Source: Acinetobacter silvestris
GTDB lineage: Bacteria; Pseudomonadota; Gammaproteobacteria; Pseudomonadales; Moraxellaceae
Length of the DNA stretch: 64,000 bases
Assembly (NCBI RefSeq): GCF_002135235.1
Contig: NZ_NEGB01000008.1
Location: forward strand, 58,550-122,549
Direction of reading: 5' to 3'
Shown here piece by piece: positions 19,008-28,585 of this stretch. The translations under genes were made by a program, and so were the position numbers. The notes under the pieces are model-generated. The model was not told where the DNA came from, did not search any database, and was given only the letters and a program-made list of their open reading frames with translations. How positions within the stretch are numbered: position 1 is the stretch's first letter; every line of letters begins with the position of its first letter.

Positions 19008-19844
19008 ATGTTAACACGTGTTGTGTTTAACCAAAAAGGTGGGGTTGGTAAATCCAGTATTGCGGTCAATTTGGCTGCGATTAGTGCTCATCAAGGCTTT
19101 AAAACCTTGGTGATTGATTTAGATCCTCAAGCCAATTCCAGTCAATATCTGTTAGGCGATGATGCAACATATTCTGCAGATAAGACGGCGCTAGAGCCAA
19201 ATATTGAGAATTTTTTTGATGATGTTTTAGGAAACAATCAGCAGAAAGGTTTGCTTGGCAATGCCATTGGCTCTATTTTAAAAGCTAAAAGCAAAGGTTT
19301 TGACAGTTATATTCATGCATCGCCTTTTAAAAATTTAGATGTGTTACCCGCTAGCCCAACTTTGGGTGGTCTGGAGCATGCATTAGAAGCCAAACATAAA
19401 ATTTATAAGTTACGAGATTCGATTCAAACGTTGGCAGGGCAGTATGATCGTATTTATATTGATACACCGCCAGCATTTAATTTTTTCACTTTATCCGCAT
19501 TAATTACCGCGGATCGTGTGTTGATTCCGTTCGATTGCGATGTATTTTCACAACGCGCATTGAAAACGCTCATTGAAAACGTGATTGAAACACAAGATGA
19601 TCATAATGATCGTTTAGAAATTGAAGGGATTGTGGTGAATCAATTTCAAGCACAGGCTAAATTGCCACGTGAAGTGGTACAGCAACTGAAAGACGAAGGT
19701 CTACCTGTTTTACAACAGATGCTGCCACCATCTGTACTAATGAAAGAATCACATCATAAAAATTTGCCCTTAATTCATTTGGCTACAGATCATAAATTGA
19801 CGCAAGCTTATCAATTATTGTTCAATGAAATTGAAAATAAATAA
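19008..19844 (+). CDS. ParA-family ATPase, orphan
   Basis: A deviant Walker-type ATPase of 279 residues. Walker A KGGVGKSS follows the start closely, and DLDPQANSS and DTPPAFNFFT (Walker A' and B regions) follow. The ATG at 19008 has a TTGGGGA ribosome-binding site; a GTG at 18993 is less likely. There is no parB and no centromere-like repeats beside it, so it is not the chromosomal parAB pair. It may position another cellular cargo. A lipoprotein gene follows within 15 bases. Confidence 0.87.
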   Translation: MLTRVVFNQKGGVGKSSIAVNLAAISAHQGFKTLVIDLDPQANSSQYLLGDDATYSADKTALEPNIENFFDDVLGNNQQKGLLGNAIGSILKAKSKGFDSYIHASPFKNLDVLPASPTLGGLEHALEAKHKIYKLRDSIQTLAGQYDRIYIDTPPAFNFFTLSALITADRVLIPFDCDVFSQRALKTLIENVIETQDDHNDRLEIEGIVVNQFQAQAKLPREVVQQLKDEGLPVLQQMLPPSVLMKESHHKNLPLIHLATDHKLTQAYQLLFNEIENK

Positions 19845-19858
19845 ATTTAGGTTTTGAT

Positions 19859-20248
19859 ATGAAAGCATTCAATTTGGGTCTTTTGGCTTTAAGCAGCATA
19901 CTCTTAACGGCTTGTGCCACTATGGTTAAGCCCTCTTATGTTTCACCGACACAGTATCAAGCGATGAATTGCGCACAAATTAGTGCTGAATTTGATCGAA
20001 TTCAACAGTACATCAATAATGGTGTGCAGCCTGCAAAAAGAACCGGTGTTGGCGTTGGTTTGGGACTTGGCGGTGGTTGGGGGCGTGGTGGTTGGGGCTT
20101 TGGACCTTCAGTATCGGTAAATTTAGGTCAATCTTCGAATACCAAGAATTCTGAATTATCTCAACTTTATGGGCAACAAGAAGCGCTTTCTCAAGCGGCC
20201 CAATTTAAAAATTGTCCTTATATTCCGAAACGCCAAGTCGTAAAATAG
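19859..20248 (+). CDS. Small glycine-rich lipoprotein, function unknown
   Basis: 129 residues. The signal peptide ends in the lipobox LTAC (Cys19), so the product should be lipidated. The mature part has a conserved-looking helix (AMNCAQISAEFDRIQQYINN), then a glycine/tryptophan-rich stretch (residues 62-82) and a C-terminal helix. It follows the ParA gene by 14 bases and is probably co-transcribed with it. I do not recognise a function. Confidence 0.75.
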   Translation: MKAFNLGLLALSSILLTACATMVKPSYVSPTQYQAMNCAQISAEFDRIQQYINNGVQPAKRTGVGVGLGLGGGWGRGGWGFGPSVSVNLGQSSNTKNSELSQLYGQQEALSQAAQFKNCPYIPKRQVVK

Positions 20249-20457
20249 CTTGCAAAATGTGACAGGTTTCCGATTTTATAAAATTAAACCTGTCATATTA
20301 TTTACAAAATATTTTAAAAGTAAATTAAATCAAATATTTATCGTAATTAGTTGTTGGTTTTTTGGCACTATTCATGTATGTTTTTATCGTTTAAAACTTG
20401 TCAAATTTTACTCTTTTCGTTTAAGGTGTGCGGCACATCAAATGAACAGGGTACTCT

Positions 20458-21048
20458 ATGATTGAAAGTTGGCTATTTATTTTTGCAATGTTTACGGTAT
20501 TGTTAATTCCGGGTCCAAGCAATGCATTTTTGGCTAGCGCTGCACATCATCAAGGAGTATCAAAGACATTTACTTTAATTCCGGCTGAATTATTGGGTTA
20601 TGTCTACGGCATCAGTTTATGGGCATTGCTGATTCATTTGAGTATGCCAACTTGGCCAATGTTAATTCATATTTTACATTTTGCCAGTGCGATTTACGTA
20701 CTTTGGCTGGCATTCCATTTATGGAAAAGTTCACATTTAGAAAATCATAGTAAAAATCATCTACAGATAAAACCACAACAATTATTTTTATCGACCTTAA
20801 AAAATCCGAAGGTGATTTTATTTGCAGCTGGTATTTTCCCGATGGAGACTTGGGATTCTTTTGCTAATTATGCATTGGTATTGGGGATTTTCTGTTTATG
20901 TTTAATTCCGAGTGCCATTTTTTGGATTTATTTTGGCAGGAAATTACTCGCAGGGGATATCCGAGGTATGACCGCCGATCAATGCTATAAAGGATCGGCG
21001 ATGTTGTTGATGTTGTGTATGTTACCCGTGATTTTTCGATTTTTTTAA
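20458..21048 (+). CDS. LysE/RhtB-family exporter
   Basis: A 196-residue inner-membrane protein with about six helices. The N-terminal LLIPGPSNAFLASAAHHQG matches the conserved PGP loop of the family, and LKNPKVILFAAGIFP is the second signature (NPK). Relatives export amino acids such as homoserine, threonine or lysine. The substrate here is unknown. The upstream 200 bases hold no supported gene. Confidence 0.85.
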   Translation: MIESWLFIFAMFTVLLIPGPSNAFLASAAHHQGVSKTFTLIPAELLGYVYGISLWALLIHLSMPTWPMLIHILHFASAIYVLWLAFHLWKSSHLENHSKNHLQIKPQQLFLSTLKNPKVILFAAGIFPMETWDSFANYALVLGIFCLCLIPSAIFWIYFGRKLLAGDIRGMTADQCYKGSAMLLMLCMLPVIFRFF

Positions 21049-21080
21049 ACTGAATGTGTTTATTTAACAACAATATCAGC

Positions 21081-21713
21081 TTATTTTTTATTGAAAAATT
21101 TATGCCGAATATAGCCAATAATCCCCGGAAGAATACTGATAATAATAATACCAAAAATTAAATGGGTAAAATTATCTTTCACAATGGGCATATTGCCAAA
21201 TAAATAACCTAAAGTAATAAAAGAACCGACCCAACAAATGGCACCAATTGCATTATAAGATAGGAAATATTTGTAATTCATACTGCCTGTACCTGCAACA
21301 AAAGGGGCGCAGGTACGTGCAAAAGGAATAAAACGGGCAAAAATAATGGTTTTACCTCCGTGTCTTTCAAAAAATTGTGATGTTTTAATCAAATGTTGTT
21401 TATTGATAAAACGTGATTCAATCTCAAAAACACGCGGACCGATATATTTGCCAATATGATAATTCACGGTATCACCCAATACTGCAGCAATAAACAATAA
21501 GATGATTAATACCCACGGATCCATTGCACCTGTAGAGGCTGCCAAGGCACCAGCAGCGAAAAGCAAACTGTCACCGGGTAGAAATGGCATGACGACTAGA
21601 CCTGTTTCTACAAAAATGATGAGGAATAAAATTCCGTAAATCCATACCCCATAATTTTTAATAAATTCAAAGAGGTGTTCATCTACGTGCAGAATAAAAT
21701 CAAAAAGATCCAT
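21081..21713 (-). CDS. DedA-family membrane protein
   Basis: An inner-membrane protein of 210 residues. The motifs ARFIPFARTCAPFVAGTGSM and LVVMPFLPGDSLLFAAGAL are the two re-entrant-loop signatures of DedA proteins, recently linked to lipid-carrier flipping such as undecaprenyl phosphate. The frame is open to an ATG at 21743, but MDLFDFILHVDEHLF at 21713 is the usual family start. It converges on the LysE gene with a 32-bp gap. Confidence 0.9.
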   Translation of the reverse strand: MDLFDFILHVDEHLFEFIKNYGVWIYGILFLIIFVETGLVVMPFLPGDSLLFAAGALAASTGAMDPWVLIILLFIAAVLGDTVNYHIGKYIGPRVFEIESRFINKQHLIKTSQFFERHGGKTIIFARFIPFARTCAPFVAGTGSMNYKYFLSYNAIGAICWVGSFITLGYLFGNMPIVKDNFTHLIFGIIIISILPGIIGYIRHKFFNKK

Positions 21714-21964
21714 AAGGCAAAAACTATGCAAAATTGTGTCCAAATGCTAGCAGTGTGGGAGCGGAAAGTCAGTATTAATAACTAAATAAATACACCTAGG
21801 ATTGTTTTATATTTGCAACGATAAGTCTAATTTTTATAGCTTTATGTATGATGAAGGAATGATTAATATATAGTCATATTCTTAGTAAATATGAAATAGG
21901 TGGCAACCTGTTAAATCTAAATATCGTTGTTAAAAATATATTTAATCAACCTACAGTCGATGCA

Positions 21965-22324
21965 GTGCTAAGTTTAATTGCGCGGATACTGATGGCTTAT
22001 ATTTTTGTTGTTTCAGGGTGGGGGAAAATTACTGCCTATACCGCCACGGTTAGTTATATGGAAGCAAAAGGTGTTTCGGGTGCTTTATTACCTTTGACCA
22101 TTTTGGTTGAATTTGGCGGTGGCTTAGCGTTGTTATTTGGCTTACAAGCACGTTTTGCCGCATTGGGATTGGCTATTTTTAGTTTAATTGCAGCTGTTAT
22201 TTTTCATGATAGTGCAGAAGATGCGATTAGCTTTATGAAAAATATGGCAATGACCGGTGGTCTATTCTTTCTGATGTTACATGGTGCAGGAAAATTTAGT
22301 CTTGATCATGTAATTGAAAAATAA
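21965..22324 (+). CDS. DoxX-family membrane protein
   Basis: A four-helix inner-membrane protein. LIARILMAYIFVVSGWGKI and the later VEFGGGLALLFGLQARFAALGL (read in two parts) match DoxX/YqjF proteins. With the listed GTG start it has 119 residues. The frame stays open a further 34 codons upstream with no ATG, GTG or TTG. A CTG at 21908 has AGGTGG just before it and would add 19 residues (LNLNIVVKNIFNQPTVDAV), so the true start may be that codon. No neighbour explains its role. Confidence 0.8.
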   Translation: MLSLIARILMAYIFVVSGWGKITAYTATVSYMEAKGVSGALLPLTILVEFGGGLALLFGLQARFAALGLAIFSLIAAVIFHDSAEDAISFMKNMAMTGGLFFLMLHGAGKFSLDHVIEK

Positions 22325-22475
22325 TGCGTAAGATATTGAACACTAAAAGTACTTTTATCATTCCGAAAAGTGAATATTTCAAGATAAAAAGCACTGTATG
22401 TGAAAGATATGCTTAGTGAGATAAAAATGGTAGAATATTGCGCTTATATTCGTTTGCCTGCATAGTTGTTTACCC

Positions 22476-24044
22476 ATGACTACCAATACCCAAATTACTG
22501 AAGATCGCATCCTGATTTTGGATTTCGGTTCTCAATATAGTCAGCTTATTGCACGTCGTGTACGTGAAGCTGGTGTTTATTCTGAAATGTATGCCTATGA
22601 CATGTCTGAAGAAGACATTCGTGCGTTTAATCCGAATGGTATCATCTTGTCTGGTGGTCCTGAAAGTGTGCATGAAGAAGGTAGTCCACGTGCGCCAGAA
22701 GTTGTATTCAACTTGGGTGTGCCTGTATTAGGTATTTGTTATGGTTTACAAACCATGTCAGAGCAACTTGGCGGTAAAGTAGAGCCAGGTACAGTTCATG
22801 AGTTTGGCTATGCTGAAGTTAACATTCAGGTGCGTGACAAACTAATTGGTGATCTTGAAGATTCAAAAGATCAACTTAAAGTGTGGATGAGCCACGGTGA
22901 TAAAGTAACGCGTATTCCGACAGGTTTCCAAGTGACTGCAAGTACACCAAGCTGCCCATTTGCAATGGTTTCTGATGAAGCACGCCGTTTCTATGGGATT
23001 CAGTTCCACCCAGAAGTAACACACACTGCAAAAGGTGCAGAGATTCTGTCTAATTTCGTACATGGAATTTGTGGTTGCCGTAATCTTTGGAATTCTGAAA
23101 ACATCATCGATTTACGTGTTGAACAATTACGTCAACAAATTGGTGATCAAAAAGTTCTTTTAGGTCTTTCAGGTGGTGTCGATTCATCGGTTGTAGCAGC
23201 ACTTTTACACCGAGCAATTGGCGACCAGCTCACTTGCGTATTTGTAGACAACGGTTTACTTCGTTTGAACGAAGGCGAGCAAGTGATGGACATGTTTGCG
23301 AAAAACATGGGTATCCGTGTGATTCGTGCCGATGCTGAAGAGCGTTTCTTAACTGCACTGAAAGGTGAAGTTGATCCTGAGAAAAAACGTAAAATCATTG
23401 GTCGTGAATTCATTGGCGTATTTGCTGAAGAAGCACGTAAGCTTGATGGCGTAAACTTCCTTGCTCAGGGCACAATTTACCCAGACGTAATCGAATCTGC
23501 TGCAACTAAAAATGGTAAAGCACATGTAATTAAATCACACCATAACGTGGGTGGTTTACCAGAAGATTTAGCCTTTGAATTGGTTGAGCCAATTCGTGAT
23601 TTGTTTAAAGATGAAGTACGTCGTTTAGGGACTACTTTAGGTTTACCATTCGAAATGCTTTATCGTCATCCATTCCCAGGTCCAGGTTTGGGCGTGCGTA
23701 TTTTGGGTGAAGTGAAAAAAGAATATGCGGACATTCTTCGTCTTGCTGATGATATTTTCATGCAAGAGCTTCGTGCAAGCGGTTGGTATGATAAAACTGC
23801 GCAAGCATTTGCTGTATTCCAACCTGTGAAATCAGTTGGTGTGGTTGGTGATGGTCGTCGTTATGCATGGGTGATTGCGCTTCGTGCAGTGGAAACGGTT
23901 GACTTTATGACAGCACGTTTTGCACATCTGCCTTATGATTTGGTTGATAAGATTTCAACGCGTATTATGAATGAAATTGCTGACGTTTCACGTGTGGTTT
24001 ATGACGTTTCTTCTAAGCCACCTGCTACGATTGAATGGGAGTAA
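22476..24044 (+). CDS. guaA: GMP synthase (glutamine-hydrolysing)
   Basis: Converts XMP to GMP with glutamine and ATP in the cytoplasm. 522 residues. The class I glutaminase triad is readable: C88 in LGICYG, H178 and E180 in QFHPE. The ATP pyrophosphatase loop SGGVDSS is at 232-238, and the C-terminal dimerisation domain with the usual KPPATIEWE end is intact. The spacing from the previous gene (151 bp) suggests its own promoter; TAGAAT near 22431 could be the -10. Confidence 0.97.
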   Translation: MTTNTQITEDRILILDFGSQYSQLIARRVREAGVYSEMYAYDMSEEDIRAFNPNGIILSGGPESVHEEGSPRAPEVVFNLGVPVLGICYGLQTMSEQLGGKVEPGTVHEFGYAEVNIQVRDKLIGDLEDSKDQLKVWMSHGDKVTRIPTGFQVTASTPSCPFAMVSDEARRFYGIQFHPEVTHTAKGAEILSNFVHGICGCRNLWNSENIIDLRVEQLRQQIGDQKVLLGLSGGVDSSVVAALLHRAIGDQLTCVFVDNGLLRLNEGEQVMDMFAKNMGIRVIRADAEERFLTALKGEVDPEKKRKIIGREFIGVFAEEARKLDGVNFLAQGTIYPDVIESAATKNGKAHVIKSHHNVGGLPEDLAFELVEPIRDLFKDEVRRLGTTLGLPFEMLYRHPFPGPGLGVRILGEVKKEYADILRLADDIFMQELRASGWYDKTAQAFAVFQPVKSVGVVGDGRRYAWVIALRAVETVDFMTARFAHLPYDLVDKISTRIMNEIADVSRVVYDVSSKPPATIEWE

Positions 24045-24126
24045 AATCGGGCTTTTAAAATGCAACGCATTTTACCGATTTTACGCCAAGCGTTCTGCGC
24101 GCAGCAGTGAAGGTAGTTCTTAGGAA

Positions 24127-24153
24127 AAAAGAGCGCTTAGGTGCTCTTTTTTT
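24127..24153 (+). terminator. Terminator after guaA
   Basis: An 8-bp stem (24127-24134 with 24143-24150), an 8-base loop and a T7 run. It lies 82 bases after the guaA stop. A second inverted repeat (24056-24074) lies between them but has no T run. Confidence 0.75.
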
Positions 24154-24174
24154 ATTATATAAAAATTAAAATGA

Positions 24175-24310
24175 GTAGTTAAGAGAAAAAATGGCCCTGC
24201 CTACTGGAGTACTTGATGTTTCCTTTGGAGTTATTAGCCGATCAAGTGGCTAAAAAAGGAGTATTTATTACTACCTCAGATTTTAATGAAGGGGCAAAGG
24301 AAACAGCCTA
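24175..24310 (+). pseudogene. Remnant resembling an Mrr-type restriction endonuclease
   Basis: In one frame the DNA reads LLADQVAKKGVFITTSDFNE, then GAKETA, a stop, and KSGV. This resembles the conserved segment of Mrr-family nucleases (KGVFITTS followed by an EAxxxA helix and a GV turn). Nothing before or after continues the domain, and the frame has a stop inside, so it would be a small leftover of a lost gene. It sits between guaA and the diguanylate cyclase gene. Identification rests on about 30 residues. Confidence 0.45.
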
Positions 24311-24435
24311 AAAGTCAGGCGTTTGTTATTAACTGTAAGTTATTTAATTAATTGTTTTGTTTGGGTGTACAACTTGAGCGGAGTTTTCATATTTATAAAA
24401 TTGATCAAGATCGCTTTAATAAAGATAATTTTTAA

Positions 24436-25707
24436 TTATTCACAACTATAAATTGCAACTTGATTACGACCATTATTCTTTGCCTGATAAAGAGCGATAT
24501 CGGCATGTTTAATCAAGACGCTTAAATCATCTTCGCAAGAAAGCAGTTGAGATAATCCAATCGATATACTCAAATTGAGAGAAATTTTATTTTGAATATA
24601 GATATGATGATTTTCAATTTTTTTACACAGGCGATGAGCAATCAGGGTTGCATCCTCTAACGTGGTATTGGGTAATAGTGCAATAAATTCTTCACCACCA
24701 AAACGTGCTAAAACGTCAGAGAAGCGCATTTCTTGTCGTAAAATTTCAGCTAAAATTCGAAGTACTTCATCTCCGGTATCATGTCCATAGGTATCATTAA
24801 TTTTTTTGAAAAAATCGATATCAAAGATTAATAGACACACAACATTATGTTTTTGCCATTTTTGAATAGCTTGTTCAGCAACATGCATAAATTGTCGTCG
24901 ATTATTTAATTGAGTTAATTCATCGGTATGCGCCAATTCACATAAAGCATGATAGTTCCAATCATTTAATAAAATACGTAAAAAGCTTCGTTTTGAATTT
25001 AAAGTATTATTCCAACTAATATACATGCTGAGTAGTAAAATGGGGATATAGGTTAATGAAAATAAGATTAACCCATGAAGATTGACGAGTTTGGATACGC
25101 CGTGAAAAATAACGCTACTGATGAGTAGTGATGTAAAGATAGAATATCGAAACGAGATTTGTATACATAAATTCCCCAATAAAATAAAAATCACCGAGGC
25201 ATATAAATACGTTGTTACCACAGGACTATCGGAGATCAACAGTAGTTTTAACCATGCTGCTGCAGCAATTGCGACATAGATGGGAAGTAAACTATCTAAA
25301 ATTTTAATATTCTTGCAATAACGAAACAAAAATTCATTGATTAATAATGTGCTGATAATCAAAATTAAACGCAGTAGAGCTGAAAGCGTAGCAATATCGG
25401 GTAATAAGAACCAATCTACAAAAAAATAGCTTAAAAATGTCAGTTGCCCAATCAGGTTGACTCGCTGTAGTAACTGTCGTTGATGTTTATTTTGATAGTC
25501 CAAATAGTATTGTTTAAATTGTGTAGGAATACGAGTTATCGGACTTGTTAACGCTTGTTCTATTGCGACTCGATTTTTATTGGTACATAACTGTTCGGGT
25601 ATAATATAAGCCGTGTCATTATGGGTATTTTGCTCTCCAGTTTTTCCGAGAGAGTTCATTTTTTTCTTGTCATTGTGATTATATTTTTTTCGATTTCCTA
25701 TCGACAT
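24436..25707 (-). CDS. Membrane-bound diguanylate cyclase (GGDEF)
   Basis: Makes cyclic di-GMP from two GTP. 423 residues. An unusual Lys/Asn-rich start (about 45 residues) is followed by roughly six membrane helices (about 85-235) that I cannot assign to a named sensor domain, then a C-terminal GGDEF domain. The active-site motif is GGEEF at 337-341, a functional variant, and an RFSD inhibitory site lies at 328-331, exactly five residues before it, so product feedback is expected. No EAL domain. Both flanks are long and AT-rich, so it is likely monocistronic. Confidence 0.9.
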   Translation of the reverse strand: MSIGNRKKYNHNDKKKMNSLGKTGEQNTHNDTAYIIPEQLCTNKNRVAIEQALTSPITRIPTQFKQYYLDYQNKHQRQLLQRVNLIGQLTFLSYFFVDWFLLPDIATLSALLRLILIISTLLINEFLFRYCKNIKILDSLLPIYVAIAAAAWLKLLLISDSPVVTTYLYASVIFILLGNLCIQISFRYSIFTSLLISSVIFHGVSKLVNLHGLILFSLTYIPILLLSMYISWNNTLNSKRSFLRILLNDWNYHALCELAHTDELTQLNNRRQFMHVAEQAIQKWQKHNVVCLLIFDIDFFKKINDTYGHDTGDEVLRILAEILRQEMRFSDVLARFGGEEFIALLPNTTLEDATLIAHRLCKKIENHHIYIQNKISLNLSISIGLSQLLSCEDDLSVLIKHADIALYQAKNNGRNQVAIYSCE

Positions 25708-26047
25708 ACAGCTACTCCTATATGTGATTTTATATTTATATAAGATATATAGGAATCATATTCTGATGCATAAATTTTGTATATAAAATAAAGAATATAA
25801 TTGGGTTGATAATTGTAATTAGATTTTATTTATAAAATTCATGTGAATAAGGTATTAATATCTAATTAACAAGACGTATAGAAAATAATTTTTTAAGAAA
25901 AAATTCACAAATAATATTGTTCTGTTTATGCTATTTAGCGTATTAAATGAATGATAGGTTTAAGTGAAGTGATTCGCTAAGATAATGACAAGAAAACATG
26001 ATGTTTTAACTAACATTTGTATTGTTGAGTATGTTTAGGATAAAAAT
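25708..26047. other. 340-bp AT-rich gap between the cyclase and pirin genes
   Basis: A divergent intergenic region, so it should contain promoters for both genes. I see several A/T tracts but no convincing -35/-10 pair, no ORF and no stable hairpin. Confidence 0.5.
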
Positions 26048-26995
26048 ATGACTAATGCCAATTATACCGAACTATCTGATTCAGATGATTGTGAAAAATA
26101 CGTCACTCAATTTATTCAAGATTTTACCATTCGTTCTGCGGAAATTGGTAAAGGTACAGTGATTAAACGTGCATTACCCAGTCGCCATAAGCGTATGATT
26201 GGTGCATGGTGCTTCCTTGATCATGCAGGGCCTGTAACCTTTCCACAAGGGGATGGTTTGGATGTCGGTCCACATCCACACATGGGTTTACAGACTTTTA
26301 CTTGGATGATTGAAGGCACCATGATGCATACTGATAGCATCGGCTCTAAACAATTAATTCGTCCTAAACAGGTCAATTTAATGACAGCAGGATATGGTAT
26401 TTCACATACTGAAGTGGCACCTGATACAGAAACCCATATGCATGCCGCACAGTTATGGATTGCACTGCCAGATGATAAACGGAACATGGCGGCACAATTT
26501 GATCATTATCCTGAATTGCCAGTTGTAGTACAGGATCAGATTGAATTCACAGTATTGGTTGGTGAATTTTTAAAGACTCAATCTCCAGTTAAAGTCCATT
26601 CGGAACTTCTGGGCGTCGATTTAACGGCAATGCAATCGACTGTGACACGGATTGCTTTAAACCCAAAGTATGAATATGGCTTCCTTGCATTAGAAGGAAC
26701 GGCAACCATTCATGGTCATGAACTGGATGATAATAATATGATCGTGCTCGAACCGGGTTTAAACGATATCGAGGTGCAGTTACATCAGGGTAGTCGATTA
26801 TTATTATTAGGGGGAGCGCCATTTGAGTCGCCCATTTTATTATGGTGGAATTTTGTAGGACGGACTCAGGAAGAGTTGAGCATTGCACGGGAACAATGGA
26901 TGAATCAAGATCAACGTTTTGGCAACATTCCTGATTATGAAGGTCCACGTTTGGAAGCGCCAGTGTTGCCAGACCGGATGCGTCCATCGAATTAA
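26048..26995 (+). CDS. Pirin-family protein
   Basis: A 315-residue double-cupin protein. The metal-binding histidines of the first cupin are visible in GPHPHMGLQTFTWMIEG and HTEVAP, with HAAQLWIALP after them. Pirins are iron-binding proteins; bacterial ones can act as quercetinases or redox switches. Specific activity cannot be told from sequence. It has its own upstream region, and a weak stem-loop lies about 210 bases downstream. Confidence 0.9.
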   Translation: MTNANYTELSDSDDCEKYVTQFIQDFTIRSAEIGKGTVIKRALPSRHKRMIGAWCFLDHAGPVTFPQGDGLDVGPHPHMGLQTFTWMIEGTMMHTDSIGSKQLIRPKQVNLMTAGYGISHTEVAPDTETHMHAAQLWIALPDDKRNMAAQFDHYPELPVVVQDQIEFTVLVGEFLKTQSPVKVHSELLGVDLTAMQSTVTRIALNPKYEYGFLALEGTATIHGHELDDNNMIVLEPGLNDIEVQLHQGSRLLLLGGAPFESPILLWWNFVGRTQEELSIAREQWMNQDQRFGNIPDYEGPRLEAPVLPDRMRPSN

Positions 26996-27207
26996 TAAAA
27001 TAAGAAAACCATGCTCGCAACTATCATCAATGTGGAAAGTAAACATGGTTTGAATCTTGGTTGATCGTCGTTTCTCTTTTACTCGTGTATTAAGCAATGA
27101 ATTACGACAGAAGAGATTAGAGATTGGTCAAAAGACTTCAGTGATAAAAGCTTTATTGAGAAGTATTAAGATTGATACGTTAATGATTTAAGCCGAATTT
27201 AATTCAG

Positions 27208-27245
27208 AATGACATTTTGTGTAAATCAGGATGTCATTTTTTTAT
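27208..27245 (+). terminator. Possible terminator downstream of pirin
   Basis: An 8-bp stem (27208-27215 with 27231-27238), a 15-base loop and a T run. The loop is long, so efficiency is doubtful. Confidence 0.45.
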
Positions 27246-27287
27246 GGCTATGGTTATAGTCGAATCATAAAATAAGAGGCAACAATA

Positions 27288-27929
27288 ATGATTACTTTAC
27301 ATCATCTTGAACAGTCACGCTCATTAAGAATTATTTGGGCACTGGAGGAATTGGGGGTTGAATATCAGATTAAATATTACAAACGCTTGCCGACATTTGC
27401 AGCGCCTCCTGAATTAAAAAAAGTCCATCCTTTAGGCAAGTCACCGGTGTTGACGGATGGTGATTTGACCATTGCGGAGTCCGCAGTTATTTTGGAATAT
27501 TTACAAGAAACATATGATACTGAAAATAAATTTAGACCTCAGGATCAAGCCAATATACAACAATATAAGTATTGGATGCATTATGCAGAAGGCTCATTGA
27601 TGCCTTATTTAGTCATGAATTTGGTTATGAGCAATATGCCTAAGCATGTTCCATTTTTAATTAAACCGATTGCCAATAAAATTGCAGATGGTGTAAAGGG
27701 TGGATTTATTAATCCCCGATTGAAAGAGCATACGGCTTATTTGGAAAACTACTTAACCACACACGCATATTTTGCGGGTGATTTTTCTTTTGCCGATATT
27801 CAGATGAGTTTTCCAATGATTGCAATGCAGGAACGGGTAAAAGGCAAGAAACCTCACATGGTCGCTTATGCAAATCTAATTCAGCAACGTCCTGCATTTC
27901 AACGGGCAAAAGCCAAAAGTGAAAGCTAA
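27288..27929 (+). CDS. Glutathione S-transferase
   Basis: A cytoplasmic 213-residue protein. The N-terminal thioredoxin-like half has the usual LEQSRSLRIIWALEELG active-site loop, cis-proline segment GKSPVLTDGD and glutathione-binding ESAVILEYL. The C-terminal helical half has the FAGDFSFADIQMSFP N-capping box. It most resembles GSTs of the URE2/GstB group. Substrate unknown. The following hydrolase gene starts 15 bases after the stop, so they form a pair. Confidence 0.9.
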   Translation: MITLHHLEQSRSLRIIWALEELGVEYQIKYYKRLPTFAAPPELKKVHPLGKSPVLTDGDLTIAESAVILEYLQETYDTENKFRPQDQANIQQYKYWMHYAEGSLMPYLVMNLVMSNMPKHVPFLIKPIANKIADGVKGGFINPRLKEHTAYLENYLTTHAYFAGDFSFADIQMSFPMIAMQERVKGKKPHMVAYANLIQQRPAFQRAKAKSES

Positions 27930-27943
27930 GGTGCTTGAGTCGT

Positions 27944-28546
27944 ATGAAATTACTCTTTTTACCTGGTGCATCTGGCAGTACTGAATTTTGGCAACCTGTG
28001 ATGCAGATGCTACCTGAGCAGTATATTAAAACAGTTGTGGCTTATTCAGGTTTTGGTGGTCATTCACTTAATTCTTCAATTCAGAATTTTGATGATTTAC
28101 AAGCCGATGTACTGAGTCAAATTTATGAGCCTACATTGGTTGTTGCACAATCCATGGGCGGAATTTTTGCGGTTCAAGCCGCATTGCAAAAACCTGAATG
28201 GGTTCAAGGATTAGTTTTGGTGGCTACGTCAGGTGGAATTGATTTAAGCCCATTTGATGTTGCAGATTGGCGACAGGATTACCAACTTTCCTTTGATGTC
28301 CCTGATTGGTTTGTTGAGCATCAATCACATCTTGATGGCCGTTTAGCTGAAATTGAATGTCCAGTATTGTTGATTTGGGGAGAGAATGATTCAATTAGTC
28401 TTGTACCAGTTGGGCAATATTTACAGTCGCAGTTGGTAAATTCAGATTTGTATATTGTTGAACATGGACAACATGATTTAGCCAATGTGTATGTAGATCA
28501 AGTTGTTGAATTAATCAAAAAATTGATCAGGAAAATTGAACAATAA
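27944..28546 (+). CDS. Alpha/beta hydrolase
   Basis: 200 residues from the ATG at 27944, which has AAGGTG upstream; an in-frame TTG at 27935 is too close to that site. The fold is clear: oxyanion loop FLPGASGSTEFWQP, nucleophile elbow AQSMGG (Ser), an acidic residue in LIWGENDSI and the catalytic His in EHGQHDLAN. It is likely an esterase or lactonase of unknown substrate, co-transcribed with the GST. Confidence 0.85.
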   Translation: MKLLFLPGASGSTEFWQPVMQMLPEQYIKTVVAYSGFGGHSLNSSIQNFDDLQADVLSQIYEPTLVVAQSMGGIFAVQAALQKPEWVQGLVLVATSGGIDLSPFDVADWRQDYQLSFDVPDWFVEHQSHLDGRLAEIECPVLLIWGENDSISLVPVGQYLQSQLVNSDLYIVEHGQHDLANVYVDQVVELIKKLIRKIEQ

Positions 28547-28574
28547 AAAAGGATGCCGAAGTATCCTTTTTTAT
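28545..28574 (+). terminator. Terminator between the hydrolase and SPOR genes
   Basis: A 10-bp stem (28545-28554 with 28563-28572), an 8-base loop, and A and T runs on both sides. It can serve both convergent transcripts. Confidence 0.8.
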
Positions 28575-28585
28575 GACGTTATTGA

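Noticed and set aside
18993..19844. ParA gene as the chromosome-partition or plasmid locus
   Set aside because: No parB or parS-like repeats nearby and no replication genes; it is an orphan.
20250..20465. 71-codon plus-strand frame between the lipoprotein and the LysE gene
   Set aside because: No ribosome-binding site, low-complexity composition, and it overlaps the well-supported LysE start.
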